From: UBA1794 sp964439955
GTDB taxonomy: Bacteria; Bacteroidota; Bacteroidia; Bacteroidales; Bacteroidaceae
Direction of reading: 5' to 3'
Assembly (NCBI GenBank): GCA_964439955.1
Contig: CAYTPX010000007.1
Location: 1 to 64,000, forward strand
Length of the DNA: 64,000 nucleotides
Part shown: in pieces, positions 34,769 to 45,433 of the stretch
Layout: every line of letters begins with the position of its first letter
Numbering within the stretch: position 1 is the first letter of the stretch
Made by a program: the position numbers and the translations under genes
Notes under the pieces: model-generated
Seen by the model: only the letters and a program-made list of their open reading frames with translations
Told to the model about the DNA's origin: nothing
The model's database searches: none

Positions 34769-34894
34769 GTCCCGGGGTCATATGCCGGTTCGGGGGATTG
34801 TGTGGGGACTGTAGGGGGCGGCTTGCCCCGGGGTGTCGTGCCTGTTGGATGGGATAGGGGAAGCCCTATGGTCTCGTGTGGGAGAAGGGCAGTA

Positions 34895-34937
34895 TGGAAA
34901 AGCCGGGCAGGCAAGCAGTTAGCTTGCTTTGCCCGGC
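34895..34937 (-). terminator. Terminator of the tkt-rpiB end
   Basis: GCCGGGCA pairs with TGCCCGGC, with an inner GCAAGC/GCTTGC stem. On the minus strand it is followed by TTTTCC, 35 bases past the rpiB stop. Confidence 0.75.
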
Positions 34938-34971
34938 ATGGTTGGGGTATTCCCTTAAGGCGGGAGGGGAG

Positions 34972-35415
34972 TTACTGCTGCACGGGAATCTTCTGGATGC
35001 GGCGCAAGTGCCGGCCTCCCTCGAACTCGGAAGTGAAGAAGGCTTCCATGATGTCGGCAGCTGTGGCGGTATCAATGAACCGCCCGGGCATTACGAGTAC
35101 GTTGGCATCGTTGTGCTGGCGAGCCAGCCGGGCAATTTCGGGAATCCAGCAAAGGGCGGCCCGTATCCCGGCATGGTGGTTGAGTGTCATGTTGATGCCG
35201 TTTCCACTGCCACAGATGGCGATTCCAGGGTAGCATTCCCCGCTTTCTACGGCGTTGGCAAGGGGGTGGGCGTAGTCCGCATAGTCGCAACTCTCTGTGG
35301 AGCAAGTGCCGAAGTCCTTGTATGCCCATCCTTTAGCTTCGAGCCATTGCCTGACGAATTGTTTCAACTCGTATCCGGCGTGATCGGAGGCTATGCCTAT
35401 AGTCTTGTATTCCAT
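34972..35415 (-). CDS. rpiB: Ribose-5-phosphate isomerase B
   Basis: Interconverts ribose 5-phosphate and ribulose 5-phosphate. 147 residues, typical for RpiB/LacAB. Conserved IGIASDHAGYELK, DYADYAHPLA, GIAICGSGNGINMTLNH (active-site Cys and GSGNG loop) and ARQHNDANVLVMPGR. Last gene of the arabinose-pentose phosphate block, 81 bases after tkt. Confidence 0.96.
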   Translation of the reverse strand: MEYKTIGIASDHAGYELKQFVRQWLEAKGWAYKDFGTCSTESCDYADYAHPLANAVESGECYPGIAICGSGNGINMTLNHHAGIRAALCWIPEIARLARQHNDANVLVMPGRFIDTATAADIMEAFFTSEFEGGRHLRRIQKIPVQQ

Positions 35416-35430
35416 AGTCTGTTGTATTTT

Positions 35431-35462
35431 CAGGCCATGGATGGTTTCCCGTCCATGGCCTG
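35431..35462. other. Perfect 11-bp hairpin between tkt and rpiB
   Basis: CAGGCCATGGA and TCCATGGCCTG form a perfect stem with a 10-nt loop. No T-run follows on the minus strand, so it is more likely an mRNA stabilising or processing element between the two genes than a terminator. Confidence 0.5.
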
Positions 35463-35496
35463 TGGTTGTTTTGTGGAAGGTTGGAAATGCCCGTGG

Positions 35497-37509
35497 TTAT
35501 AGCATTTCCTTCACTTGTTTGTAGACATTCTCGGCTGTGAAACCGAGCTTTTCGTCAAGTACCTTATAGGGGGCGGAGAAACCGAATGAGTTGAGCCCCC
35601 AGACTTTCCCGTGTGCGCCGACAAGGCCTTGCAGGTTTACGGGCAAACCGGCAGTCAGGCCGAATGTCTTGGCTTCGGCGGGTAGGACGCTCTCTTGGTA
35701 TTCTTTGCTTTGGGTACGGAACAAACCTTCGGACGGCGCGGAGACGATGCGGACTTTCACCCCGTCTTTGCGTAAAAGGGCGGCGCCTGCAACCAATGTG
35801 GAGACTTCGGACCCGCTTGCCACAAGTATGATGTCGGGCTGGGCGTCAGATCCGGCTACGATATAAGCGCCCTTTTCCGTTTGGGTGTAGTCGTTTCCTT
35901 CGGGAAGCATCTCGATATTTTGGCGGGAGAGGATGAGCCCTGTGGGAGAACACGTGTTCTCCATGGCCAAACGCCATGCTTGGGTGGTCTCTTCGGCATC
36001 GGCAGGGCGCAAGACAAGCATGGAGTTCCGTCCGTGGTGGTTCTGTAATTTTTCCATCAGGCGGATCTGTGCCTCTTGTTCTACGGGCTCGTGGGTCGGA
36101 CCGTCTTCGCCTACGCGGAATGCGTCGTGCGTCCAAATAAACTTGACGGGCAACTCCATGAGCGCTGCCATGCGGACTGCCGGTTTCATGTAGTCGGAGA
36201 ATACGAAGAACGTCCCGCACGCAGGGATGACACCGCCATGCAGAGCCATGCCGATGCAGCAACATGCCATCGTAAGTTCTGCCACCCCGGCTTGGAAGAA
36301 TGCTCCGGTGAAGTCGCCCTTGCTGAAGGCGTGGGTTTTCTTGAGGAACCCGTCGGTTTTGTCCGAGTTGCTTAGGTCGGCGGAAGCGCAAATCATGTTT
36401 TCAACTTGCTCGGCTAACGCTCCTAACACCGTGGCCGATGCGGCGCGCGTTGCAGCACCGGCTTTCTGTTGGATGGCATCCCAATTGACTTGGGGTGCTT
36501 TCCCGCTGAAGAATTGTTCTAACTTTTCGGCCAAGGCGGGGTTGGCTTTTGCCCAAGCAACTTTAGCCGCGTGTTTTTCCGCAACGATTTCTTTCAATTC
36601 CGCTGCCCGTTTGGCGTAAAGTTCTTGCACTTCGGGGAAAATGACGAAGGGGTTTTCCGGATTCCCGCCGAGTGCTTTGACCGTGTTGGCGTAGGCATCT
36701 CCTCCAAGCGGGGCACCATGTGTTGCGCAGTTGCGTTCGTAGCTGGACCCGTCTGCCTTCAAAGCGCCTTTCCCCATGATTGTTTTTCCAATAATCAATG
36801 TGGGGCGTTCTTTTTCCGCTTGTGCTTCCTGGAGAGCTTTGCGTATCTCATCCGGGTTGTTCCCGTCGATTGTGATGACTTTCCAGTTCCAAGATTCGTA
36901 TTTCTGTGCCACGTTTTCGCAGGTCACGGCAGCACATTCGGTAGAGAGCTGTATGTCGTTGGAATCATAAAACATGATTAAGTTGTCCAGCCCGAGGGTT
37001 CCGGCAATGCGGCCTGCGCCTTGTGAGATTTCTTCTTGCACGCCTCCGTCGGAGATATAGGCGTAGATGGTTTGCCCCATTACCTCGTCGCCGAACCGGG
37101 CGTTCAAGAATTTAGCGGCTATGGCGGCACCTACGGCATAGCAGTGCCCTTGTCCGAGCGGGCCTGAGGTGTTTTCAATTCCGCGCATCACGTCTACCTC
37201 TGGATGCCCGGGGCAAGGAGAATCCCATTGGCGGAAGCGGGCGAGCTCTTCCATCGAGAATTTGCCCGTCAGCGCCAAGATAGAGTAGAGCATGGGCGAC
37301 ATGTGTCCAGGGTCAAGGAAGAACCGGTCGCGGCCTTCCCAGCGTGGGTTCTCTGGGTCGTAGACTAAGAATTCGGAAAAGAGTACATTGACGAAATCTG
37401 CTCCGCCCATTGCTCCTCCGGGATGGCCCGAATTGGCTTTTTCCACCATTGAGGCGGCTAAAATACGCACGTTGTCCGCAGCGCGGTTCATCAGTTTGCT
37501 ATCATTCAT
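35497..37509 (-). CDS. tkt: Transketolase
   Basis: Thiamine-diphosphate enzyme of the non-oxidative pentose phosphate pathway, 670 residues, full length. Thiamine site: GHPGGAMGGADF near the N-terminus and SDGGVQEEISQGAGRIAGTLGLDNLIMFYDSNDIQ, the GDG-type metal motif here as SDGG. The PYR domain has THDAFRVGEDGPTHEPVEQEAQ. Its position between arabinofuranosidase and rpiB supplies the route from xylulose 5-phosphate to glycolysis. Confidence 0.97.
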   Translation of the reverse strand: MNDSKLMNRAADNVRILAASMVEKANSGHPGGAMGGADFVNVLFSEFLVYDPENPRWEGRDRFFLDPGHMSPMLYSILALTGKFSMEELARFRQWDSPCPGHPEVDVMRGIENTSGPLGQGHCYAVGAAIAAKFLNARFGDEVMGQTIYAYISDGGVQEEISQGAGRIAGTLGLDNLIMFYDSNDIQLSTECAAVTCENVAQKYESWNWKVITIDGNNPDEIRKALQEAQAEKERPTLIIGKTIMGKGALKADGSSYERNCATHGAPLGGDAYANTVKALGGNPENPFVIFPEVQELYAKRAAELKEIVAEKHAAKVAWAKANPALAEKLEQFFSGKAPQVNWDAIQQKAGAATRAASATVLGALAEQVENMICASADLSNSDKTDGFLKKTHAFSKGDFTGAFFQAGVAELTMACCCIGMALHGGVIPACGTFFVFSDYMKPAVRMAALMELPVKFIWTHDAFRVGEDGPTHEPVEQEAQIRLMEKLQNHHGRNSMLVLRPADAEETTQAWRLAMENTCSPTGLILSRQNIEMLPEGNDYTQTEKGAYIVAGSDAQPDIILVASGSEVSTLVAGAALLRKDGVKVRIVSAPSEGLFRTQSKEYQESVLPAEAKTFGLTAGLPVNLQGLVGAHGKVWGLNSFGFSAPYKVLDEKLGFTAENVYKQVKEML

Positions 37510-37590
37510 ATTATCGTCGGTATATTTATATATGTGTTTTCTTGTTTGAAAGCAGGCGGCTTCCGGATAGGTAATGCTTATGCAAAAATA

Positions 37591-39165
37591 TTATTTCAAT
37601 TCGAGAACGGCAATACTTTTTGCAGGAAGTTTTACTTTTAATGTGCCATTGTCCCATTTTGCTCCTTCGAATGTCGTCGGGGTTACAGCGTCGGGATTCT
37701 CAAAGGTATTGTGGGCATCGATGTTTGGGGCGGTTAAGATTCGTCCGCTTATGGTTTTTGCATTGGTCGATGCGGGCATTTTGATGGTCACTTCGTTGTC
37801 GTTTTCCAAATCCACGTTGGCCAAGCTGATGTGGATTACCCCGTCGGGGTCTTTCGAGGCGGTAGCGCTGATGACAGGCACTTTCTCGTTGAAGCGGATG
37901 TTGGGTTTCATGGTAATTCCCAATGTGTCACATTTTAAGTCGAGGGGCAAATAGGTTGCATCTTGGTGCACATTGTACATTTCAAACACATGGTATGTAG
38001 GCGTCAGCACCATTTTTTCGTCTTTGGTCAGCACCATTGACTGGAGCACGTTGGCCACCTGTGCGATATTGGCCATCTTCAGGCGGTCTGTGTACTTATG
38101 GAATACGTTGAGGGAGAGGGCTGCCACAAATGCGTCGCGGAGGGTGTTCTGCTGGTAGAGATGGCCTCTGACCGTACCGGGTTCTTCGTCCCACCAAGTG
38201 CCCCATTCATCAAGGAAGAGGGCTACGCGTTTTCTGGGGTCGGTCTTGTCCATTATGGCAGAATGTCTCTTGATAACGTCTTCCACCTCTAAGCATTTGG
38301 CCAGTGTCCAATAGTATTCGTCGGGACTGAACTGCGTGGCCGAGCCTTTCGACCCGCTCCATCCGGGCACGGTGTAGTAGTGGAGCGACAACGCGTTCAT
38401 GTTCCCTGCTGCCCGTTCCATGAGGACTCGTGTCCAGTTTTCGTCGTAGTCGCTGGCTCCGCTGGCTATCTTGTAGAGCCGGTTCCCGTCGTAATTGCGG
38501 CAATAGGTGGAGTAGCGGCGATAGAGGTCGGCATAATATTCCGGGCGCATACTGCCGCCACAGCCCCAGCTTTCATTTCCTACGCCAAGATATTTCACCT
38601 TCCAGGGCTTTTCCCTTCCGTTTTCCCGGCGCAGGTTGGCCATGGGCGAGTCGCTGTCCGAAGTCATGTACTCAACCCATTTGGCCAGTTCTTCCACGGT
38701 GCCGCTGCCCACATTGCCGCTGATGTAAGGTTCGCATCCGAGGAGTTCGCACAAGTTCAAGAACTCGTGTGTCCCAAAACTGTTGTCCTCCACGGTCCCT
38801 CCCCAGTTGTTGTTTACCATTTTGGGGCGTTGCTCACGGGGGCCAATGCCGTCGCGCCAGTGGTATTCATCGGCGAAGCAGCCGCCCGGCCAGCGCATCA
38901 CGGGCACTTTCAGTTTCTTCAACGCTTCGAGCACGTCGTTGCGGTATCCGTTGGTGTTGGGGATGGGGGAGTCCTCACCCACCCATATTCCCCCGTAGAT
39001 ACAGGTGCCCAGGTGTTCGGCAAATTGGCCGTAGATTTCTTTCGGGATGACGTGTTCGCCTTGGTCGGCATGGAGTATGATTTCCGCCGTGTTTTGCGCC
39101 CCGGCCACCGGGGCAACAGCCAAGAATGCGGAGGCGAGCATGAGGTTTTTCATGTTACTTTTCAT
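37591..39165 (-). CDS. Exported GH51 alpha-L-arabinofuranosidase
   Basis: Releases terminal arabinofuranose from arabinan or arabinoxylan fragments. 524 residues; an in-frame ATG at 39153 ([10 protein letters not shown]) is an equally good start. A signal peptide ends near VAGAQ, so it is periplasmic or surface-located. Catalytic residues: acid/base Glu in [13 protein letters not shown], nucleophile Glu in [12 protein letters not shown] beta-sandwich C-terminus follows. It lies between tkt and the GH97 gene in the arabinose locus and is therefore expected to be arabinose-controlled. Confidence 0.93.
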   Translation of the reverse strand: MKSNMKNLMLASAFLAVAPVAGAQNTAEIILHADQGEHVIPKEIYGQFAEHLGTCIYGGIWVGEDSPIPNTNGYRNDVLEALKKLKVPVMRWPGGCFADEYHWRDGIGPREQRPKMVNNNWGGTVEDNSFGTHEFLNLCELLGCEPYISGNVGSGTVEELAKWVEYMTSDSDSPMANLRRENGREKPWKVKYLGVGNESWGCGGSMRPEYYADLYRRYSTYCRNYDGNRLYKIASGASDYDENWTRVLMERAAGNMNALSLHYYTVPGWSGSKGSATQFSPDEYYWTLAKCLEVEDVIKRHSAIMDKTDPRKRVALFLDEWGTWWDEEPGTVRGHLYQQNTLRDAFVAALSLNVFHKYTDRLKMANIAQVANVLQSMVLTKDEKMVLTPTYHVFEMYNVHQDATYLPLDLKCDTLGITMKPNIRFNEKVPVISATASKDPDGVIHISLANVDLENDNEVTIKMPASTNAKTISGRILTAPNIDAHNTFENPDAVTPTTFEGAKWDNGTLKVKLPAKSIAVLELK

Positions 39166-39211
39166 GTTTTCTCCTTTTTTGAGTGGTTATTTTTTCGGTG
39201 GAATCTTATTT

Positions 39212-41149
39212 TTATTTTACGAAGACTGCGCCCCCGTTGGGGATAATTTCAAACGATACCGTCCCGTCTTCCTTCACTCTCTGTTTCTTGAGTCCGGGCG
39301 TTTGGTTTTTTTGGTCGAAGTAGTAATCGACTTCCTCACCTGCGAGCATCGGGAACGCGAGCTTCAATTTCAGCGGCTCTTGCGTGGCGTTGACGGCAGC
39401 GACGTACCATTTGTCGCCATGTCGCCGTGCCAAGACGCAATACTTGCCCGGATAGCCGTCGATAAAGCGGGTCTCGTCCCAGACGGTGGGTACGTGCTTC
39501 AGGTATTCCAAGGCTATCTCCGGCGCGTCTTGCAGGTTGTTGGGGGCAAGGGCGAAGTTCTGTATCGGGTTCTGGAAGAGGATGGTCGTGGCCAACTGGA
39601 ACACGTCGGTCGTCATTCGGGTCGTGCCGCCGTTGTTCTCCCGGTTGAGGCGTTTGTTGAGGAAGCATCCCCCGAATTCCATGCAACCCACGGTGTTTCG
39701 GATGAAGGGGTGGAGGGTGGCGTTGTAGGCTTCCTCGTCGCAGAAGTGTTGGTTGAATATCAGGTTTTCCGAAGCCAGTACGGCTTCGCTGCCGACATAG
39801 TTGGGGTACATGCGTTCCCATCCGCGGGGCAGGGTGCAGCCGTGGAAGATGACCATCAGCCCGTAGTCGTCTGCGTCGCTGAGGATGGCTTCGTAGAGGC
39901 GCATGGTCTCTTGTTTGTCCCCGCCGAAAAAGTCCACTTTAATGCCTTTTACGCCCAGTTCCTGCAACCATCTCATCTCGCGCTTGCGGATGATGGGGTT
40001 GTCCATCAGGTTGGTGGGGCTTTGTTCGATGTCGTTCCAATATCCGCTCGAGCTGTACCAGAGGAAGAGTGCCACGCCTTTCTTCTTGGCATAGGCGGCA
40101 AGTTCTTCCATCCGTTTGTGCCCGATGGTTTGGTCCCACCAGCAGTCGATCAGGACGTATTCATATCCCATGGCGCAGGCCAAGTCGATGTAGCGTACTT
40201 GGTCGTCGAAATTGACACTTCCGTCTTGCCAGAGTATCCAACTCCATGTGCCCCGGCCGTAGCGGTAGTCGTGTTTCGTTTCATAGAGGGGTTCCACTAC
40301 GTCCCAAGGCACGGTGGTTTCCACGATGGGCTTCAGGTTGTCGCCCACGGTGATGGTACGCCAAGGCGTAAGTGCCGGGAGTGACATGCCGGGGGCCACG
40401 GTCCCGTTCCCATTGTTTTCCTCCGGTAGGGGGAAGGCTATGGTGTAAAGCCCCGAGGCGTCGGCATCGCTCAAGTGGGAAGCGCAGTACTTGCTGTCAA
40501 CCCCGGTCTCGCTGACGAGCGCCCATCCGTCGTCGCCGATGCGGAACAGGCAGGGGAACGTGAAGCCGTGGCCATATTGGGAAGGAGTGCCCATGGGCTC
40601 GTCGGCTTTGTATTCTTCTTCATAGCTGGGCTTGGTTCTTTTCCAGCCTATCATGGCGTCGCTTTGCGGGCAGAGGAAGGTGGTCGTCTGGCCGGGGAAG
40701 CGGAAGCCGGTGGCCTCGCGTTGGATGGTGCAGCTTCCCGTCTCGCCGTTTTTGGGGAGCAGGTAGCGGAAGGCGATGTCGTTGTTGCTCACCCGGAAGA
40801 TGACGCTCATCACGTCCTTTTTCCCATCCGTGAAGTTGCAGGCCAGTTCATTGGCTTGGTAGTGGACGCGGCTGGTCTTGATGCGGTCCAAGCTGTAGTG
40901 CTCGTCGATTGTCCGGCTCTTTTCGTCTTTGAGGGTAAGGCCTTGGGTGAAGTCGCCGATGTTGGTCTCCACTCCGAGCGGGGACTGCTCCAAGATTTGT
41001 TTCCCTTTGTAGGTTACGCTATAGACGGGTTTGCCGTTTTCGGTGGTGATTTCAACCGAAAGGTTCCCGTCGGGGCTCTCGACTTTGCTTTGCGCCCCAA
41101 GGAGGGAGGGCAGGAACAGGGAGGCGGATAATAGGGTTCTTAGATTCAT
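39212..41149 (-). CDS. GH97 family alpha-glucosidase/alpha-galactosidase
   Basis: The start MNLRTLLSASLFLPSLLGAQ (41149) gives 645 residues with a signal peptide; upstream frame is repeat array. N-terminal beta-supersandwich, then a barrel with WSWILWQDGSVNFDDQVRYIDLACAMGYEYVLIDCWWDQ and GVKGIKVDFFGGDKQETM. GH97 has inverting (Glu base) and retaining (Asp nucleophile) branches; the Asp in KVDFF suits the retaining alpha-galactosidase-like branch, but this needs alignment. The gene lies between araB and the GH51 gene. Confidence 0.88.
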   Translation of the reverse strand: MNLRTLLSASLFLPSLLGAQSKVESPDGNLSVEITTENGKPVYSVTYKGKQILEQSPLGVETNIGDFTQGLTLKDEKSRTIDEHYSLDRIKTSRVHYQANELACNFTDGKKDVMSVIFRVSNNDIAFRYLLPKNGETGSCTIQREATGFRFPGQTTTFLCPQSDAMIGWKRTKPSYEEEYKADEPMGTPSQYGHGFTFPCLFRIGDDGWALVSETGVDSKYCASHLSDADASGLYTIAFPLPEENNGNGTVAPGMSLPALTPWRTITVGDNLKPIVETTVPWDVVEPLYETKHDYRYGRGTWSWILWQDGSVNFDDQVRYIDLACAMGYEYVLIDCWWDQTIGHKRMEELAAYAKKKGVALFLWYSSSGYWNDIEQSPTNLMDNPIIRKREMRWLQELGVKGIKVDFFGGDKQETMRLYEAILSDADDYGLMVIFHGCTLPRGWERMYPNYVGSEAVLASENLIFNQHFCDEEAYNATLHPFIRNTVGCMEFGGCFLNKRLNRENNGGTTRMTTDVFQLATTILFQNPIQNFALAPNNLQDAPEIALEYLKHVPTVWDETRFIDGYPGKYCVLARRHGDKWYVAAVNATQEPLKLKLAFPMLAGEEVDYYFDQKNQTPGLKKQRVKEDGTVSFEIIPNGGAVFVK

Positions 41150-41249
41150 GCTCAATAGGATTTTAGGGGTTGTTTTTGTTCTTTTCTGGGGTGGCCTGTG
41201 GAAAAGGGGCGGCCTTTCATGGAGTATGCGGGGGAGCGTGCGTTGCCTT

Positions 41250-41322
41250 CCTCGGAAAGTGGTTGCGCCTTTCAGGAAAACGTGCGGCGCTTTTCCCGTA
41301 AAGTGCCGGGGGAAATCCCGGA
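41250..41322 (+). repeat. AAAGTGC-family tandem array (array H)
   Basis: Three units, GGAAAGTGGTTGCGCC-TTTC, GGAAAACGTGCGGCGC-TTTTCC and GTAAAGTGCCGGGGG, between araB and GH97, both minus-strand genes. Confidence 0.75.
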
Positions 41323-41419
41323 AGCAGGCGGAGCCGTCTCTAATAAGACTAATTCCCGGGAAGGAGTTCCCATGCAACTCCTCCCCGGGAGATCAGTCCG
41401 TTGTCCAGCCCGTGGGGCT

Positions 41420-43018
41420 TCATTTCTTGCAGGCCACTGCCTTCTCTTCGATGGGCAGGCAGGCCTTGTAGTTCTCGATGTAGGCGTTGAATCCCTTCAC
41501 GTCTTCGGGCAAGGGCTTGATTTCGATACCTGCGTCGCCTGCGAATACCTGTTCGTCCAGATATTCGGCAAGGGGCAGCTTCTTCTCGTTGTTTACCAAG
41601 TAGGCAGCCAGCAGTGCGATGCCCCATGCCCCGCCTTCGCCCGCGGTTTCCATCACCGAGATGGGGGAGTTGAGCGCAGCGGCCAATATCCGCTGGCCTA
41701 CGCCCTTGGTCCGGAAAAGCCCGCCGTGTCCGGTGATGCGGTCTATGCGTATCTTCTCCTCGTTGAAGAGGATGTCGTTGCCGATCTTGAGCACGGCCAC
41801 CGAAGCGTAGAGGTGCGCGCGCATCAGGTTGGCAAGGGTGAACTTGTCGTTTGCCGAACGTATGAACAGCGGCCGTCCTTCAGGCAGCCCCGTCACCGGT
41901 TCCCCGGAGAAGTAATTGTAGGCCATCAGGCCTCCGCAGTCCGCCTGTCCGGTCATGGCGTGGTTATACAACTTCCCGAAGAGCTCGTCCATGTCTACGG
42001 GCACTCCTATCAGCTCTTGGTATTCCTTGAACACCCCGACCCATGCGTTCAAGTCGGAAGTGCAGTTGTTGCAGTGTACCATGGCCACGAGGCTTCCGTC
42101 GGGCGTGGTTACCATGTCGATCATTTCGTAGGGCTTCGACAAATCTTTCTCCAGCACAATCATGGAGAAAGAGGACGTTCCGGCCGAAACGTTGCCCGTG
42201 CGTTGCTTGACCGCGTTGGTGGCCACCATTCCGGTGCCTGCGTCGCCTTCGGGAGGGCAGACAGGGATACCCGGCTTCAAATGGCCGGATACGTCCAGCC
42301 TCTTCGCGCCCTCGGGCGTAAGGAAGCCTGCCTCCTCGCCGGCAAGCAATACTTTGGGCAGGATGTCGGCAAGTTTCCAACTGAAGCCTTCTGGCTCAAT
42401 CAGTTTGTCGAACTTCTCCACCATCTCTGCCGAGTAGTTCTTGGTAGCGGGGTCGATGGGAATCATGCCTGATGCGTCGCCGATGCCCAACACCTTCTTG
42501 CCCGTTATCTGCCAATGCACATATCCTGCCAAGGTAGTGAGGAAGTCGATGTCCTTCACGTGCTCCTCATGGTTCAGGATGGCTTGGTACAGGTGGGAAA
42601 TGCTCCAGCGCAGGGGGATGTTGTAGACAAACAACTCCGAGAGAACCGCTGCGGCTTGCGCGGTGTTGGTATTCCGCCAAGTGCGGAAGGGGGCGAGTAT
42701 TTCCTGTTTTTCGTTGAATGCCATGTAGCCATGCATCATGGCGCTGACGCCGATGGCCGCGAGGCTTTCGATTTCGATGTCATACTGTTCCTTGACGTTC
42801 TTGCGCAGGTCGGCATAGCTGTCTTGGAGGCCATACCAGATGGCCTCCACGCTGTACGTCCACAAGCCGTCTACCAGTTGGTTCTCCCATACGTGGCTTC
42901 CTTGGGCGATGGGCTTGTTTTCTTGGTCAATCAAGACGGCCTTTATGCGCGTCGAGCCGAACTCGATGCCCAAAATGGCCTTGCCCGATTGGATGGTTGA
43001 TTTAGGATCCATGTTCAT
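41420..43018 (-). CDS. araB: FGGY-family ribulokinase (AraB-like)
   Basis: Phosphorylates L-ribulose, the second step of arabinose use. 532 residues. ATP-binding fold motifs: [18 protein letters not shown] (phosphate 1), [13 protein letters not shown], and C-terminal [23 protein letters not shown] and [19 protein letters not shown]. By family alone it could be taken for a xylulokinase; the position directly after araA and the Bacteroides-type locus make ribulokinase the better call. A second in-frame ATG lies two codons in. Confidence 0.88.
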   Translation of the reverse strand: MNMDPKSTIQSGKAILGIEFGSTRIKAVLIDQENKPIAQGSHVWENQLVDGLWTYSVEAIWYGLQDSYADLRKNVKEQYDIEIESLAAIGVSAMMHGYMAFNEKQEILAPFRTWRNTNTAQAAAVLSELFVYNIPLRWSISHLYQAILNHEEHVKDIDFLTTLAGYVHWQITGKKVLGIGDASGMIPIDPATKNYSAEMVEKFDKLIEPEGFSWKLADILPKVLLAGEEAGFLTPEGAKRLDVSGHLKPGIPVCPPEGDAGTGMVATNAVKQRTGNVSAGTSSFSMIVLEKDLSKPYEMIDMVTTPDGSLVAMVHCNNCTSDLNAWVGVFKEYQELIGVPVDMDELFGKLYNHAMTGQADCGGLMAYNYFSGEPVTGLPEGRPLFIRSANDKFTLANLMRAHLYASVAVLKIGNDILFNEEKIRIDRITGHGGLFRTKGVGQRILAAALNSPISVMETAGEGGAWGIALLAAYLVNNEKKLPLAEYLDEQVFAGDAGIEIKPLPEDVKGFNAYIENYKACLPIEEKAVACKK

Positions 43019-43062
43019 GGTCTTTGGTTCATTATCGGTTTGGCGTATGTGGAAGCGTGGGA

Positions 43063-44589
43063 TTAGCAGAGGGCTTTGTTCAGCATGTAGTACACTTCGT
43101 TCATGCGCAGCTCCTTCTTGAAGCCGCTGAGGGTGGTGTCTTTGCTGATATGTACCATCTCAATTCCGGCAATCTCGGCATAGTCTTCCCAATATTCGGC
43201 GGTGAGGTCGTAGGAGAAGCAGGAGTGGTGCGTCCCTCCGGCCAGAATCCATGCTCCTGCGCCGACTTCGAAATTGGGCATGGGCTTCCACAATGCGGAA
43301 GCTACGGGCAACTTGGGCAGCGGTTTGGGCTCGATGCATTCCACATCGTTTACTATCAAACGGAAGCGGTTGCCGAGGTCGATGACGGTAGCGGTGCATC
43401 CTGTGCCGGTTTTGGAGGTGAATACCAGCCGTGCGGTTTCGCTCTTGCGGATTCCGATGCCCAAGAAGTGTACTTCCAAGCGGGGCTTTTGCGCTGCGAT
43501 GAGCGGGCAAACTTCCAGCATGTGCGCCTGCAGTATGGAACTGTTCCCGCCGTCGAAGTTCAAAGTATAGTCCTCGAGGAAGGAGCAGCCATGGGGCAAT
43601 CCTTGGTTCATGACCCATACGGTGCGGTACAGGGCTGCCGATTTCCAATCGCCCTCTGCGCCGAAACCGTACCCTTCGGCCATCAAACGTTGCGATGCCA
43701 ACCCGGGGATTTGGTCGAAGTAGCTGCCATCGGTTTGGCCCAAGTCGTCGAAATTCGTGGTGAAGCCTTTGGCTCCCTTGTCTTTGAGGATGGCGCGGAG
43801 TGCCAGTTCGGCTTTGGCCGCGTTGCGTACCTTCTCGTAGGCGGGGGAATTCTTGTCCTCCAGTTGCGCGTCGTGCTCGTAGAGGCTGAAGTATTCGGCT
43901 ACCAGGTTGTCCACGTCGGCATCCTTGACTTGGGCATGGTAGCCCATCAGTTCGCTCACGGGGCAGTAGTCCACGTGGTAGCCCATGCGCATTTCGGCTT
44001 CCACCTTGTCGCCGTCGGTCACGGCCACGTTGTTCATCTGGTCGCCGAAGCGGATGATGAGCATGTCTTGTGCGTCAGCCCATGCGGCGCAGACGCGCAT
44101 CCATACGGCTATCTTGTGCTGGGTTTCCTCGTCCTGCCAATAGCCTACCACTACTTTGCGGCGGATGCGCATGCGGGTACAGATGTGCCCGAATTCGCGG
44201 TCGCCATGGGCCGATTGGTTCAAGTTCATGAAGTCCATGTCCATCGTGTCCCAGGGAATTTCCCGGTTGTATTGCGTGTGCAGGTGGAGAAGGGGCTTTT
44301 TCAACTGCTGGAGGCCGTGGATCCACATTTTGGCCGGGGAGAACGTGTGCATCCATGTGATGACGCCCACGCACTTCCCGTCGTTGTTGGCGGCTTTGAA
44401 CACGGCTTCCACTTCTTTCGAAGAGTTTGCGGTTCCTTTGTACACGACCTTTATGGGGAGTTTGCCGCTTTGGTTCAGCCCTTCTACCATGTCATTCGAG
44501 TGGGCATCTACGGCTTTTACTGCATCGCCTCCGTAAAGGAGCTGAGCCCCTGTTACGAACCATACTTCATAGTTATTGAAAGCGTCCAT
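43063..44589 (-). CDS. araA: L-arabinose isomerase
   Basis: Converts L-arabinose to L-ribulose with Mn2+. 508 residues, the usual size. Recognisable family blocks: [73 protein letters not shown], and the metal-site region ending [31 protein letters not shown]. It lies between araD and araB in the same operon. Confidence 0.97.
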   Translation of the reverse strand: MDAFNNYEVWFVTGAQLLYGGDAVKAVDAHSNDMVEGLNQSGKLPIKVVYKGTANSSKEVEAVFKAANNDGKCVGVITWMHTFSPAKMWIHGLQQLKKPLLHLHTQYNREIPWDTMDMDFMNLNQSAHGDREFGHICTRMRIRRKVVVGYWQDEETQHKIAVWMRVCAAWADAQDMLIIRFGDQMNNVAVTDGDKVEAEMRMGYHVDYCPVSELMGYHAQVKDADVDNLVAEYFSLYEHDAQLEDKNSPAYEKVRNAAKAELALRAILKDKGAKGFTTNFDDLGQTDGSYFDQIPGLASQRLMAEGYGFGAEGDWKSAALYRTVWVMNQGLPHGCSFLEDYTLNFDGGNSSILQAHMLEVCPLIAAQKPRLEVHFLGIGIRKSETARLVFTSKTGTGCTATVIDLGNRFRLIVNDVECIEPKPLPKLPVASALWKPMPNFEVGAGAWILAGGTHHSCFSYDLTAEYWEDYAEIAGIEMVHISKDTTLSGFKKELRMNEVYYMLNKALC

Positions 44590-44649
44590 TGTGATTTGAG
44601 TTTTAGGTTTTAGTTGATGGATTCCTTGTTTTTGTTTTTGGCCTTTGTA

Positions 44650-44714
44650 GGGAAAGGGGCAGCGGTTTCCGTCCCGGCCGGCAGGGCTTTTGGCGGAAAC
44701 CGCTGGCGCTTTCC
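44650..44714 (+). repeat. Degenerate AAAGTGC-family units (array I)
   Basis: GGCAGGGCTTTTGGCGG and GGAAACCGCTGGCGC-TTTCC form two units in the 126-base gap between araD and araA. Confidence 0.45.
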
Positions 44715-44715
44715 T

Positions 44716-45405
44716 TTATTTCTTTTGCCCGTAGTAGGCATTGGGGCCGTGTTTACGGCTGAAATGCTTCTCTACCAAGAGGGGGTTCATGGTGAGCGAA
44801 GGGTTCACGGTGTAGGCGATGAAGGCCATCTTGGCCACCTGTTCCATTACTACGGCGTTGTGTACCGCGTCGTTTGCGTCCTTGCCCCAGGAGAACGGGC
44901 CGTGGTTCTTTACCAACACCCCCGGCGTGTGCATGGGATCCATGCCCGCAAAACGTTTGATTATGACGTGTCCGGTTTCCAGTTCGTATTGGCCTTTTAC
45001 CTCTTCCTCGGTCATGTCGGCCGTGCAGGGGATGGCTTCGTGGAAGTAGTCGGCATGCGTCGTCCCGATGTTGGGGATGTCCTTCCCGGCCTGCGCCCAA
45101 GCGGTCGCATAGGTGGAGTGCGTGTGCACCACTCCGCCGGTTTCGGGGAATGCCTTGTAAATGGCCAAGTGGGTGGGGGTGTCAGAGGAGGGGCGGAGGC
45201 CGCCTTCCACTATTTTCCCTTCCAAGTCCACGACCACCATGTCGGAGGCCTTCATCGTTTCGTACGATACGCCACTGGGCTTGATGACTACCAGCCCGCT
45301 TGCGCGGTCGATGCCGGAGACATTGCCCCAGGTAAAGATGACTAATCCGTGTTTCACCAAGTCCAAGTTGGCTTGAAACACCTTTGTCTTGAGTTCTTCT
45401 AACAT
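44716..45405 (-). CDS. araD: L-ribulose-5-phosphate 4-epimerase
   Basis: Class II aldolase family epimerase giving D-xylulose 5-phosphate. 229 residues. Substrate loop [10 protein letters not shown], metal ligands in [32 protein letters not shown], and the closing His in [13 protein letters not shown]. Directly downstream of araR (28 bases), consistent with autoregulated expression. Confidence 0.96.
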   Translation of the reverse strand: MLEELKTKVFQANLDLVKHGLVIFTWGNVSGIDRASGLVVIKPSGVSYETMKASDMVVVDLEGKIVEGGLRPSSDTPTHLAIYKAFPETGGVVHTHSTYATAWAQAGKDIPNIGTTHADYFHEAIPCTADMTEEEVKGQYELETGHVIIKRFAGMDPMHTPGVLVKNHGPFSWGKDANDAVHNAVVMEQVAKMAFIAYTVNPSLTMNPLLVEKHFSRKHGPNAYYGQKK

Positions 45406-45433
45406 GATATTTTTTGTTTTCTCTTTTTAACCA

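Noticed and set aside
39047..40384. 445-residue plus-strand frame
   Set aside because: Antisense to GH97 and the GH51 start; no recognisable features.
43024..44613. 529-residue plus-strand frame
   Set aside because: Complete antisense shadow of araA, which is unmistakable.
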